Origin: Burkholderiales bacterium
GTDB taxonomy: Bacteria > Pseudomonadota > Gammaproteobacteria > Burkholderiales > Casimicrobiaceae
DNA: 64,000 nucleotides
Assembly: GCA_905339295.1 (NCBI GenBank)
Contig: CAJPFI010000031.1
Coordinates: 1 to 64,000, forward strand
Direction: 5' to 3'
Shown here piece after piece: positions 52,657 through 60,843 of the stretch. The translations under genes were made by a program, and so were the position numbers. Numbering within the stretch: position 1 is the stretch's first letter; the number at the start of each line of letters is the position of its first letter. Under the pieces are notes generated by a model. It had not been told where the DNA came from, ran no database searches, and was given only the letters and a program-made list of their open reading frames with translations.

Positions 52657-53427
52657 ATGGCCGACACCCCCCTCCGGACCGGCGTCGAGCGCGACGGCGC
52701 GCTGCTGCGCCTGACGCTCGCGCGGCCGAAGGCGAACATCGTCGACGCGGCGATGATCGCGGCGCTGTCCGGCGCGCTCGCGCGGCACGCGGGCGATCGC
52801 GAAATCCGCGGCGTGCTGCTCGATGCCGACGGCCCGCACTTCAGCTTCGGCGCGAGCGTCGAGGAGCACCTGCCCGCGACCTGCGGCGCGATGCTCGCGA
52901 CGCTGCACGCGCTCGTCATCGCGATGCTGGATTTCCCCGCGCCGATCCTCGTCGCCGTCCGCGGCCAGTGCCTGGGCGGCGGCCTGGAGGTCGCGATGGC
53001 CGGCAGCCTGATCTTCGCCGCGCCCGACGCGCAGATGGGCCAGCCGGAAATGAAGCTGGGCGTGTTCGCGCCGGCCGCCTCGGTGCTGCTGCCCTACCGC
53101 GTCAACGCGGCCGTCGCGGAAGACCTGCTGCTGTCCGGCCGGTCGGTCGACGCCGCCGAAGCGCGCGAGATCGGGCTCGTCCACACGATCGCCGACGACC
53201 CGGCCGCGGCCGCGCTCGCCTGGTTCGACGCGCACCTCGCGCCGAAGAGCGCGGCGTCGGTGCGCCACGCGCTCGCCGCGGCGCGCCTCGGACGCCTCGG
53301 CGCGATCCGCGAGGGCCTCGCGGCCGTCGAGCGCCTCTACCTGCAGGGACTGATGAACACGCGCGACGCGAACGAGGGGCTTGCCGCCTTCCTCGCCCGC
53401 CGAGCGCCCGTCTGGGAGCACCACTGA
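52657..53427 (+). CDS. dch: Cyclohexa-1,5-diene-1-carbonyl-CoA hydratase
   Basis: 256 residues, crotonase fold: RLTLARPKANIVDAAMIAAL, oxyanion region DADGPHFSFGASVEEHLP, VAVRGQCLGGGLEVAMAGSLIFA and the Glu-containing QPEMKLGVFAPAAS. Dch adds water to the product of benzoyl-CoA reductase, giving 6-hydroxycyclohex-1-ene-1-carboxyl-CoA. The HFSFGASVEEHLP segment and C-terminal GLMNTRDANEGLAAFLARRAP are shared with Thauera/Azoarcus Dch. ATG 52657; its stop shares bases with the bcrC start (TGATG), coupling the pathway enzymes to the reductase. Confidence 0.92.
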   Translation: MADTPLRTGVERDGALLRLTLARPKANIVDAAMIAALSGALARHAGDREIRGVLLDADGPHFSFGASVEEHLPATCGAMLATLHALVIAMLDFPAPILVAVRGQCLGGGLEVAMAGSLIFAAPDAQMGQPEMKLGVFAPAASVLLPYRVNAAVAEDLLLSGRSVDAAEAREIGLVHTIADDPAAAALAWFDAHLAPKSAASVRHALAAARLGRLGAIREGLAAVERLYLQGLMNTRDANEGLAAFLARRAPVWEHH

Positions 53428-54611
53428 TGAGCGCCGCCACGCAACCCCGAGCCCTCGCGATCGTCGAGCGCTGCCAGTCGCTGTTCGAGGACCTCGACTT
53501 CAACGCCGTCAAGCAATGGAAGGCCGCGGTCCCGGGGCGCAAGGCGATCGGCTACATGCCGGTCTACGTCCCGCGCGAACTCGTGCACGCCGCGGGCATG
53601 CTCCCCGTCGGCATCCTCGGCGGCGGCGACGCGCTCGAGGTGATCCAGGGCGACGCCTACTACCAGAGCTACATCTGCCGCATCCCGCGCTCGACCATCG
53701 AGCTGGGGCTGACCGGGCGCCTCGACTGCCTCGACGGCATGCTGTTCCCGTCGATCTGCGACGTGATCCGCAACCTGTCCGGCATGTGGCAGATCCTGTT
53801 CAAGGACAAGTACGTCCGCTACTTCGACGTCCCGCAGAACTACGAGGACGCGATCGGCGGCCGGTTCTACGTGCAGGAGCTCGAGGTGCTGCGCGAGGAC
53901 CTGGGCAGGCTGCGCGGCAGGCCGGTCACCGACGACGAGCTCAACGCGTCGATCGCGGTCTACAACGAGAACCGCGCGGCGATCCGCGACCTGTACGCCT
54001 ACCGGGCCGCGGAGCCGTGGCAGGCGCCGACCTCCGAGGTCTACCTGCTGCTGCGCGCGGGCATGGTGCTGCCGCCCGAGGAGCACACGGCGCTGGTGCG
54101 CGAGTACCTCGCGGCGGCCCGCGAGTTCGGGCGGCCGAGGCGCGACAACGCGCGCATCGTGATCAACGGCGCATTCTGCGAGCAGCCGCCGCTCGGGCTC
54201 ATCAAGTCGATCGAGATGGCCGGCTGCTACATCGTCGACGACGACTTCATGCTGGTGACGCGCTGGCTCCTCGACGACCTCCCGACCGACCGCAACCCGC
54301 TCGACGAGCTGTCGAAGGCGTTCCTGCACCGGTCCGCGTCGACCGCCGCCAAGTACGACGCGAAGCGCGAGGACAAGGGGCAGTTCCTGCTCAGGCAGGT
54401 GAAAACCGGCGGCGCCGAGGGCGTCGTGTTCGCCGCGCCGTCGTTCTGCGACCCCGCACTGCTCGAGCGCCCGATGCTGCAGGACGTCCTCGCGAAGCAC
54501 GGCGTCCCCTACACCGCGTTCAAGTACGCCGAGAACACGGGACAGATGGCGCCGATCCGCGAGCAGGCCGGCACCTTCGCCGACTCGATCAAGCTGTGGA
54601 GCGCCGCGTAG
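53427..54611 (+). CDS. bcrC: Benzoyl-CoA reductase subunit C
   Basis: 394 residues, homologous to component D of 2-hydroxyglutaryl-CoA dehydratase. VPRELVHAAGMLPVGILGGGDALEVIQGDAYYQSYICR, LDGMLFPSICDVIRNLSG (cluster cysteine), VINGAFCEQPPLGLIKSIEMAGCYIVDDDFM and KYAENTGQMAPIREQAGTFADSIKLW (C-terminal hallmark). With BcrB it forms the benzoyl-CoA binding and reducing module holding a double-cubane-like or 4Fe-4S cluster. Four subunits reduce benzoyl-CoA to cyclohexa-1,5-diene-1-carbonyl-CoA with 2 ATP per 2 electrons. ATG shared with the dch stop; 49 bp before bcrB. Confidence 0.95.
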   Translation: MSAATQPRALAIVERCQSLFEDLDFNAVKQWKAAVPGRKAIGYMPVYVPRELVHAAGMLPVGILGGGDALEVIQGDAYYQSYICRIPRSTIELGLTGRLDCLDGMLFPSICDVIRNLSGMWQILFKDKYVRYFDVPQNYEDAIGGRFYVQELEVLREDLGRLRGRPVTDDELNASIAVYNENRAAIRDLYAYRAAEPWQAPTSEVYLLLRAGMVLPPEEHTALVREYLAAAREFGRPRRDNARIVINGAFCEQPPLGLIKSIEMAGCYIVDDDFMLVTRWLLDDLPTDRNPLDELSKAFLHRSASTAAKYDAKREDKGQFLLRQVKTGGAEGVVFAAPSFCDPALLERPMLQDVLAKHGVPYTAFKYAENTGQMAPIREQAGTFADSIKLWSAA

Positions 54612-54660
54612 CGGCGCCCGCCCCCCCGTCCGCCAGCCGCCCAGGAAACGAGGCAACCCG

Positions 54661-55977
54661 ATGACCGCCACCGCCGCGATGCCCGCCAGCGCGAAGAAGC
54701 CGCAGAACGTCCAGAAGGAGGACGCGATGTGGCTCCAGAAGGAGATGATCAACCGCAACTACATGGAGCTCGCGACCGCGCGCGCGCAGAACCGCAAGGT
54801 CTCCGCGACGTTCGTGCCGGGCAACCTGAACGAGCTCCTGATGTGCTTCGACTTCGCGCGGAGCCTGCCGGAGACCAACGCGCTGCAGAACGGCATGCGC
54901 AAGAAGTCCGGCAAGTTCATCATGGACGCCGAGCGCGACGGCCAGTCCGAGGACGTGTGCACCTACGTCAAGGCCGACCTCGGCATGATGCTGGGCGGCG
55001 AGATCGGCCCCACGGGCGACCCGCTGCCGACGCCCGACATCCTGCTGCTGTCGTACACCGGCTGCTTCACGTTCATGAAGTGGTTCGAGCTGATCCGGCA
55101 CAAGTACGGGTGCGAGACCGTGATGCTGCACGTGCCCTACCAGGGTGAGGGGAAGATCGCGCCGAACATGCGCGAGTACGTCGTCAAGCAGCTCAAGGAG
55201 ACGGTGATCCCGACGCTGGAGCGCGTGTCGGGCGTCAAGTTCGACATCGACCGGCTGCGCCAGTACATGAAGGAATCGGCGAAGGCCGAGGAGGACCTCG
55301 TCAGGGTGCTGCAGTCGGCGAAGAACCGGCCCTCGCCGATCGACGGCTACTTCGGCGCCGTCTACTACATCGGGCCGATCTTCACCGCCTTCCGCGGCAC
55401 GCCGGAGGCGACGCTCTACTACGACGTGCTGCGCCGCGAGATCGAGCAGCGCGTGCGCGACGGCAAGGGACCGGTGACGCCCGAAGGCGAGATGGGCGAG
55501 GAGAAGTACCGGCTGATCGTCGAGGGTCCGCCGAACTGGACCAGCTTCCGGGACTTCTGGAAGATGTTCTACGACGAGGGGGCGGTCGTCGTGTCGTCGA
55601 CCTACGCGAAGGTCGGCGGGCTCTACGACTTCGGCTTCCGCCACGATCCCGACCGGCCGCTCGAGTCGCTCGCCGAGTACTGCCTCGGCTGCTACACGAA
55701 TCTCAACCTGCCGTCGCGGATCGACATGATCTGCAAGTACATCGACGAGTACCAGGCGGACGGCCTGCTGATCAACTCGATCAAGAGCTGCAACAGCTTC
55801 TCGGCCGGACAGCTCCTGATCCTTCGCGAGGTCGAGAAGCGCACCGGGAAGCCGGCGGCGTTCATCGAGACCGACCTGGTCGACCCGCGCTACTTCTCGG
55901 CGGCGAACGTGAAGAACCGGCTCGAGAGCTACTTCCAGATGATCAAGCAGAAGCGCGTCTCGACCGCTGCGCACTGA
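54661..55977 (+). CDS. bcrB: Benzoyl-CoA reductase subunit B
   Basis: 438 residues, HgdA/HgdB-related. MWLQKEMINRNYMELATARAQNRKVSATFVPGNLNELLMCFDFARSLPETN-type N-terminus, then ILLLSYTGCFTFMKWFELIRHKYG, a Tyr/Pro-rich FGAVYYIGPIFTAFRG segment, and a C-terminal half with LAEYCLGCYTNLNLPSRIDM and INSIKSCNSFSAGQLLILREVEK carrying candidate cluster cysteines. This is the longest Bcr subunit and the partner of BcrC. ATG 54661 follows a purine-rich AAACGAGGC. The gap to bcrA contains an imperfectly explained hairpin element. Pathway and operon context make this assignment very safe. Confidence 0.95.
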   Translation: MTATAAMPASAKKPQNVQKEDAMWLQKEMINRNYMELATARAQNRKVSATFVPGNLNELLMCFDFARSLPETNALQNGMRKKSGKFIMDAERDGQSEDVCTYVKADLGMMLGGEIGPTGDPLPTPDILLLSYTGCFTFMKWFELIRHKYGCETVMLHVPYQGEGKIAPNMREYVVKQLKETVIPTLERVSGVKFDIDRLRQYMKESAKAEEDLVRVLQSAKNRPSPIDGYFGAVYYIGPIFTAFRGTPEATLYYDVLRREIEQRVRDGKGPVTPEGEMGEEKYRLIVEGPPNWTSFRDFWKMFYDEGAVVVSSTYAKVGGLYDFGFRHDPDRPLESLAEYCLGCYTNLNLPSRIDMICKYIDEYQADGLLINSIKSCNSFSAGQLLILREVEKRTGKPAAFIETDLVDPRYFSAANVKNRLESYFQMIKQKRVSTAAH

Positions 55978-56014
55978 GGCGGCATGACGGCACGGACCAC
56001 GCGCCCACCCCGGC

Positions 56015-56036
56015 CCTCTCCCGCGCGCGGGAGAGG
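56015..56036. repeat. Hairpin (REP-like) between bcrB and bcrA
   Basis: CCTCTCCCG-CGCG-CGGGAGAGG is a 9-bp perfect stem with a 4-base loop in the 82-bp gap between bcrB and bcrA. CTCTCCCGC-N-GCGGGAGAG palindromes are common dispersed elements in proteobacterial intergenic DNA. Located inside an operon it may act as an RNA processing or stability site that sets BcrA/D levels relative to BcrB/C. Confidence 0.55.
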
Positions 56037-56059
56037 CGGCCGAGACTGAAGAGGAACCC

Positions 56060-57397
56060 ATGCGCTGCTTCATCGGCATCGACCTCGGCTCGACGACGAC
56101 CAAGGCGGTCGTCATCGACGAGAACCAGAACGTCCTGGGCCGCGGGATCACGAACTCGCGGTCGAACTACGACACCGCCGCGGCGATCGCGAAGCAGGAG
56201 GCGCTGGTCAACGGGCGCTTCCACCTGTTCCGGCAGGCGCTCGGCTCGACCGGCGCGCTCGAGGGCGACCTCGACGTGTTCCTCGGCCAGCTCGAACGCG
56301 ACTTCCGGCTCGAGCAGTACCTCGAGCAGCTCGCGGACCTCGAGGCGACCTGCCAGCGCAACCTCGAGAACGCCAAGTTCGGCGACGCGACCCGCGACGT
56401 GAGCGTGGCGCTGACCGAGGTGTTCCGGCGGCTGTCGGGCGAGGCGGCCGCGCTGTTCGCGCCGGGCGCGAAGCGGAAGAGCGACTTCTTCCGCGACATC
56501 GCCGGCAGCCAGTACCTCGCGACCGGCGAGGCGGTCGCCAAGGAGTCCGGGATCCGGTACGACTTCCTTCTCAACGTGTTCGACCGCTCGATCATCGAGG
56601 TCGAGAACCGCGTCTACGGCGACTCGATCAGGCGGCACCTGATGAGCGCGCTCGAGCGCGCGTTCGTCGCGTTGCCGGGCATGGCCGGCCGGCGCGGCCG
56701 GGTCGAGGCGCCGATCAAGGGCATCCTCGACATGGAGATGGAGGAGACGTACGTCGTGGGCACCGGCTACGGCCGCGCGCGGCTGCCGTTCTCCAAGGAG
56801 CACATCCGCTCCGAGATCCTGTGCCACGGCCTGGGCGCGCACATGATGTACCCGGGAACCGCCACCGTCCTCGACATCGGCGGCCAGGACACCAAGGCGA
56901 TCCAGGTCGATCCGCACGGCATCGTCGAGAGCTTCCAGATGAACGACCGCTGCGCGGCGGGCTGCGGCCGCTACCTCGGCTACATCGCCGACGAGATGAA
57001 CATGGGGCTGCACGAGCTGGGGCCCATGGCGATGAAGTCGACCAAGACGATTCGCATCAACTCGACCTGCACGGTGTTCGCGGGCGCCGAGCTTCGCGAC
57101 CGCCTGTCGCTCGGCGACAAGCGCGAGGACATCATGGCGGGGCTGCACCGCGCGATCATCCTGCGCGCGATGTCGATCCTGGCCCGCTCCGGCGGCATCC
57201 GCAACGAGTTCACGTTCACCGGCGGCGTCGCGAAGAACGAGGCGGCGGTCAAGGCGCTGAGGTCCCTCGTGCAGGAGAACTACGGCGACCTGACGCTCAA
57301 CATCAACCCCGACTCGATCTACACCGGCGCCCTCGGCGGCGCGACGTTCGCCTGGCGCGCGGTGGTCGAGGAAGGCCGGACCGTCGAAGCGCGCTAG
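56060..57397 (+). CDS. bcrA: Benzoyl-CoA reductase subunit A (ATPase)
   Basis: 445 residues, ASKHA-fold ATPase that couples ATP hydrolysis to electron transfer. ATP motifs: [20 protein letters not shown] (phosphate 1), [15 protein letters not shown] (phosphate 2), [19 protein letters not shown] (adenosine). The bridging [4Fe-4S] cluster ligands are visible as Cys298/Cys302 in [10 protein letters not shown] and Cys337 in [11 protein letters not shown]. BcrA and BcrD share this cluster and pass electrons to BcrBC. ATG 56060; GAAGAGGAAC precedes it. About 150 residues longer than BcrD due to an N-terminal insert (~40-190), as in Thauera BcrA. Confidence 0.95.
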   Translation: MRCFIGIDLGSTTTKAVVIDENQNVLGRGITNSRSNYDTAAAIAKQEALVNGRFHLFRQALGSTGALEGDLDVFLGQLERDFRLEQYLEQLADLEATCQRNLENAKFGDATRDVSVALTEVFRRLSGEAAALFAPGAKRKSDFFRDIAGSQYLATGEAVAKESGIRYDFLLNVFDRSIIEVENRVYGDSIRRHLMSALERAFVALPGMAGRRGRVEAPIKGILDMEMEETYVVGTGYGRARLPFSKEHIRSEILCHGLGAHMMYPGTATVLDIGGQDTKAIQVDPHGIVESFQMNDRCAAGCGRYLGYIADEMNMGLHELGPMAMKSTKTIRINSTCTVFAGAELRDRLSLGDKREDIMAGLHRAIILRAMSILARSGGIRNEFTFTGGVAKNEAAVKALRSLVQENYGDLTLNINPDSIYTGALGGATFAWRAVVEEGRTVEAR

Positions 57398-57431
57398 GGG
57401 CCCCGACCCCGGGAGCGAAGGAGACCTGCGA

Positions 57432-58277
57432 ATGACCCCCACCACCACGATCGGCATCGACATCGGCTCGGGCGCGGTCAAGTCCGTCCTGTTCCGCACG
57501 ACCGGCGGGAAGCCCGAGTGGCTCGCGAAGCGCTGCGAGCGCATCCGCCGCCGCGACCCGATGACGCTCGCGCAGGAAGGCCGCGACGGCGTGCTCGCCG
57601 ACGCCGGCCTCGCGCCCGGCGACATCGACTACGTCGCCACGACCGGCGAAGGCGAGAACGTGAAGTTCGCCACCGGCCACTTCTACTCGATGACGACGCA
57701 TGCGCGCGGCGGCGTGTTCCTGAACCCGGACGCGCGCGCCGTCGTCGACATCGGCGCGCTCAACGGCCGGGCGATCTACGTCGACGAGCGCGGGAAGGTC
57801 CTGTCGTACAAGATGACGAGCCAGTGCGCGTCGGGCTCGGGCCAGTTCCTCGAGAACATCGCGCGCTACCTCGGCGTCGCGGTCGAGGAGATCGGGCCGC
57901 TGTCGCAGAGCTCGACGAATCCCGAGAAGGTCAGCTCGATCTGCGCGGTGCTCGCCGAGACCGACGTCATCAACATGGTGTCGCGCGGGATCGCCACGAC
58001 GGACATCCTCAAGGGCATCCACCTGTCGATGGCGTCGCGCATCGTCAAGCTGCTGAAGGTCACGGGCGTCAAGGAAGGCACGGCGCTGCTGACCGGCGGC
58101 CTCGCGCTCGACACCGGACTGCTCGCGGCGATCCAGGAGGAGATGGTGAACGAGAAGGTGACCGTCACGGCGGTGAACCACCCGGACTCGATCTACGCGG
58201 GCGCGGTCGGCGCCGCGCTGTGGGGCGCGTTCCGGCACGCGAAGCTCCAGGAACTTCAGCAGAAGGCCGCCGCGTGA
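57432..58277 (+). CDS. bcrD: Benzoyl-CoA reductase subunit D (ATPase)
   Basis: 281 residues, ASKHA ATPase partner of BcrA. GIDIGSGAVKSVLFRTTGGKP (phosphate 1), ARAVVDIGALNGRAIYVD (phosphate 2), GTALLTGGLALDTGLLAAI (adenosine). Cluster ligands: Cys132 in TSQCASGSGQFLEN and Cys171 in SSICAVLAETDVINM. It has no BcrA-like insert. GGAG lies 9 bases before the ATG; 34 bp after bcrA. The IARYLGVAVEEIG segment is typical of the HgdC/BcrD/BadG family. Confidence 0.95.
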   Translation: MTPTTTIGIDIGSGAVKSVLFRTTGGKPEWLAKRCERIRRRDPMTLAQEGRDGVLADAGLAPGDIDYVATTGEGENVKFATGHFYSMTTHARGGVFLNPDARAVVDIGALNGRAIYVDERGKVLSYKMTSQCASGSGQFLENIARYLGVAVEEIGPLSQSSTNPEKVSSICAVLAETDVINMVSRGIATTDILKGIHLSMASRIVKLLKVTGVKEGTALLTGGLALDTGLLAAIQEEMVNEKVTVTAVNHPDSIYAGAVGAALWGAFRHAKLQELQQKAAA

Positions 58278-58299
58278 GGCGGCCGGACGGGAGACCACG

Positions 58300-58545
58300 A
58301 TGGCCCTCTTGATCAACGAGAACTGCACCTCCTGCGATGCCTGCAAGCCGGTGTGTCCGAACGAGGCGATCAGCGTCGGCGATCCGATCTACGTGATCGA
58401 CCCGATGAAATGCACCGAGTGCGTCGGCGCCGAGGACGAGCCCCAGTGCAAGCTCGTCTGCCCGGCCGACTGCATCGTGCAGCATCCGGACTTCGTCGAG
58501 TCGCCCGACGACCTGATGGCGAAGTACGAGTCGCTCCACGGCTGA
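58300..58545 (+). CDS. fdx: 2[4Fe-4S] ferredoxin, electron donor of benzoyl-CoA reductase
   Basis: 81 residues with two 4Fe-4S motifs: C-T-S-C-D-A-C-K-P-V-C-P near residues 9-20 and C-T-E-C-x(8)-C-K-L-V-C-P near 38-55, the YfhL/Alvin-type long insertion between cysteines two and three of the second cluster. Low potential, as needed for BcrCBAD; reduced by KorAB. Last gene of the operon, 22 bp after bcrD, and followed within 9 bp by a REP-like hairpin that may end the transcript. The same gene ends the bcr operon of Thauera aromatica, an arrangement I recall from the literature. Confidence 0.95.
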   Translation: MALLINENCTSCDACKPVCPNEAISVGDPIYVIDPMKCTECVGAEDEPQCKLVCPADCIVQHPDFVESPDDLMAKYESLHG

Positions 58546-58553
58546 CGCGGCGG

Positions 58554-58571
58554 GTCGGGCGTCGGCCCGAC
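58554..58571. repeat. REP-like hairpin after the ferredoxin gene
   Basis: GTCGGGC-GTCG-GCCCGAC is a 7-bp stem, 4-base loop hairpin located 8 bp after the fdx stop. Its stem GTCGGGC/GCCCGAC is the same as in the 27-bp array downstream of rpoD. It sits between convergent fdx and hemolysin III genes and probably serves as the operon terminator. Confidence 0.6.
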
Positions 58572-58598
58572 GCCGCGTCGAGCGTCGCCCGGCGCGGC

Positions 58599-59237
58599 TC
58601 AGATCGCGTGGCCGAGCACCGCGAAGAAGTGGCAGGCGGTGCCCGCCACGACGAACAGGTGCCACACGAAATGGCCGTAGCGCATCCGCGAGTCGAGCGC
58701 GAAGAACGCCACGCCCGCCGTGTAGGCCAGTCCCCCGGCAGCGAGCAGCACGAGCCCGCCGGTCGCGACCCGCTCGACGAGCGGACCGAGCGCGAGCAGC
58801 ACCGACCAGCCCATCGCGAGGTAGAGGCCGGCGGAGGCCACCGGATGCGACATCCAGTCGAACGCCTTCAGCGTGACGCCGACGGCCGCGAGCGTCCAGA
58901 CGAGGCCGAACAGCGCCCAGCCCCAGGGTCCGCCCAGCACGCCCAGCGTGAAGGGCGTGTACGTGCCGGCGATCAGCAGGTAGATCGCGCCGTGGTCGAG
59001 CCTGCGCAGCAGGCGCTTCGCGCGCGGCTGCGGAACCGCGTGGTAGAGCATCGACGCGGCGTACACCAGCACCATCGTCGCGCCGAACACGCTGGCGGCC
59101 GCGACGTCCACCGCCGTGCCGCGGTACGCCGCGGTCAGGACCAGGATCGGCAGCGCCGCCACGGAGGCCACCAGCGCGGCGCCGTGGCTGACGCTGTTGG
59201 CGATCTCCTCGCCGCGGGTCTGCGTGCGCTCGCCCAT
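58599..59237 (-). CDS. Hemolysin III / PAQR-family membrane protein
   Basis: 212 residues, seven helices. The family motifs are clear: EEIANSVSHGAALVASVA (first helix His), MLYHAVPQPRAKRLLRRLDHGAIYLLIAGTYTPF and, near the C-terminus, HFVWHLFVVAGTACHFFAVLGH with the His pair that binds zinc in PAQR proteins. Distantly related to adiponectin receptors and YqfA. Function in bacteria is unclear (lipid or ceramide hydrolase-like activity suggested for the fold). Last of the minus-strand group; convergent with fdx. Confidence 0.9.
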   Translation of the reverse strand: MGERTQTRGEEIANSVSHGAALVASVAALPILVLTAAYRGTAVDVAAASVFGATMVLVYAASMLYHAVPQPRAKRLLRRLDHGAIYLLIAGTYTPFTLGVLGGPWGWALFGLVWTLAAVGVTLKAFDWMSHPVASAGLYLAMGWSVLLALGPLVERVATGGLVLLAAGGLAYTAGVAFFALDSRMRYGHFVWHLFVVAGTACHFFAVLGHAI

Positions 59238-59269
59238 GCCCCCGATGGTCGCGCTCCGGCGGCAGCGCG

Positions 59270-59671
59270 TCAGCGACGCAGGATGAAGCGCCACGCGAGC
59301 GCCGCGATCGCGAGCCAGACCGTGCTGCGGAGCGCCATCGCCGCCACGGTGCGCGCCTCGTACGCGCCGCCGGCGGCGACGAGGAGACCGAACAGCGCGA
59401 ACACGACGATCGTCGCACCCGCGATCCCGACCGCGATCCACGCGGCCCAGCGCCGGCGCGCCCACAGGCCGCTGCCCGACGCGACGTACGCGAAGCCCGC
59501 GAGGAAGTTGAACCACAGCACGAAGGCGACGTAATCGCCGGCGGCGCGGCGCGCCTCGCCGTCGCCGAACAGCACGGCGCCGCCCGCGCGGAGGGTCAGG
59601 AGCCCGAACGCGACCGCGACGACGGACCCGAGAAGCAGCGGCCACGCGCCACGGGTCTTCAGGTCGACCAT
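59270..59671 (-). CDS. Four-helix membrane protein, unknown
   Basis: 133 residues with four hydrophobic helices (about 11-30, 47-66, 75-95 and 108-128), short polar loops and the N-terminus MVDLKTRGAWPLLLGSVVAV. No metal or redox motif is seen. It lies 19 bp after the NnrS-like gene and 32 bp before hemolysin III, so probably part of the same transcript. Family not recognised. Confidence 0.75.
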   Translation of the reverse strand: MVDLKTRGAWPLLLGSVVAVAFGLLTLRAGGAVLFGDGEARRAAGDYVAFVLWFNFLAGFAYVASGSGLWARRRWAAWIAVGIAGATIVVFALFGLLVAAGGAYEARTVAAMALRSTVWLAIAALAWRFILRR

Positions 59672-59690
59672 GCCCGCCCTCTCGCCATCG

Positions 59691-60791
59691 TCAGGTCCGG
59701 ACCCGCGGTGGCGGCGCGGCGGGCGGCGTGCGCCGGCCGCGCATGACCGACGCGACGGCCGTGGCGATGAACGCGCCCAGCGCGACCGCATTCGCGATCC
59801 CGCCGGCCTGCAGGACCGGCCAGAAGCCGGTCGCGTCGCCGGCGAGCCGGATCGCGACGCTCGCGTGCAGGAGCGCGAGCGGCAGGTAGAACGAAGGCCC
59901 GTACGGCACCTTCACGCGCAGCACCGCCGGAAAGATGATCGGCGCGTGCCCGAACACCATCGCGAACACGAAGCCGACGAACAGCGCGTGCAATGCCGCG
60001 TCGTAGCTTGCCGTTCCCGGCACGAGGCCCGCGGCGGCGATCGTCGCGCCGGCGACCGCGAGCCACACGTAGCCGGAGAGCAGGCACACCGCGGTGTAGC
60101 GCGTCAGCCCGGTGTCGCGCACCGTTCGCCGCGCAAGGTCGTTGACCGCGAGCCACGCCGCGAGCGCGAGCATCGCCGCGCCGAAGGCCCGCGCGCCGCG
60201 CGGATCGGCGGCAAGCACCGACCCGGCGGCGATCGCCAGCGCGATGGCCACGAACGCGTTGCGCGCGGGCGTCGAGCGCGGCAGGAAGCGCGTAAGCTCG
60301 AGCCGCTCACCGGCGATCGTGAGCACGAGGAACGCGGCCCACGCGGGCACCGCGGCCGCCGGGTTCCCGCTCGCGTACCAGACGAGGTTGCCGGCGACGA
60401 GCGCGACCGCCCCGGCGGCGATTGTCGCCGTGTGCAGCTCCGGCTGCATCGCGACGAAACGCAGCGACGCGTAGGCGAGCACCGCGGCGCCGAAGGTGGC
60501 GAGCGCGGCGGCGACCGCGGGCTCGCCGGCGAAGAGCGCGACCGCCGCGAGTCCGCACGCGAGCGGCGCCGAATAGGCCCAGATCCTCGCGGCGGCGACC
60601 GCGCGCTCGAGCGAGATCACGACGCCGAAGAATCCGGCGATCATCAGCGGGCCGTGGTAGGCGGCGAGGACCGCCGCGCGATCGTCCACCGCGAGCCCCA
60701 GCCGCGCCAGCCCCGCGAACACGCCGAGCACGAGCGCGAGGAATCCGAGCGCGAGGATCGGAACGCGCGCGCGCGGCGGGACGTCGGTCAT
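59691..60791 (-). CDS. NnrS-like polytopic membrane protein
   Basis: 366 residues with about twelve helices. The segment ALHALFVGFVFAMVFGHAPIIFPAVLR near residue 265 resembles the haem-contacting HALLVG/GxMxxxMxTRxxLG helix of NnrS. The helix AAYHGPLMIAGFFGVVISLERA near 40 also carries the His-Gly pattern. NnrS-family proteins bind haem and copper and alleviate nitric-oxide stress. ATG 60791 chosen because the upstream frame is non-hydrophobic and lacks a ribosome binding site. It follows the tandem acetyltransferase gene by 52 bp. The assignment to NnrS rather than another helical DUF is moderate. Confidence 0.6.
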   Translation of the reverse strand: MTDVPPRARVPILALGFLALVLGVFAGLARLGLAVDDRAAVLAAYHGPLMIAGFFGVVISLERAVAAARIWAYSAPLACGLAAVALFAGEPAVAAALATFGAAVLAYASLRFVAMQPELHTATIAAGAVALVAGNLVWYASGNPAAAVPAWAAFLVLTIAGERLELTRFLPRSTPARNAFVAIALAIAAGSVLAADPRGARAFGAAMLALAAWLAVNDLARRTVRDTGLTRYTAVCLLSGYVWLAVAGATIAAAGLVPGTASYDAALHALFVGFVFAMVFGHAPIIFPAVLRVKVPYGPSFYLPLALLHASVAIRLAGDATGFWPVLQAGGIANAVALGAFIATAVASVMRGRRTPPAAPPPRVRT

Positions 60792-60843
60792 CGTCGGTGG
60801 CTCCCCGTCGGCGGCGACGGCGGTGCGCACCTGCGCCTTCGCG

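Noticed and set aside
51540-53427. oah and dch as ordinary enoyl-CoA hydratases of beta-oxidation
   Set aside because: Length, Oah-specific C-terminal half, and position between had and bcrC make the benzoyl-CoA pathway roles far more likely.
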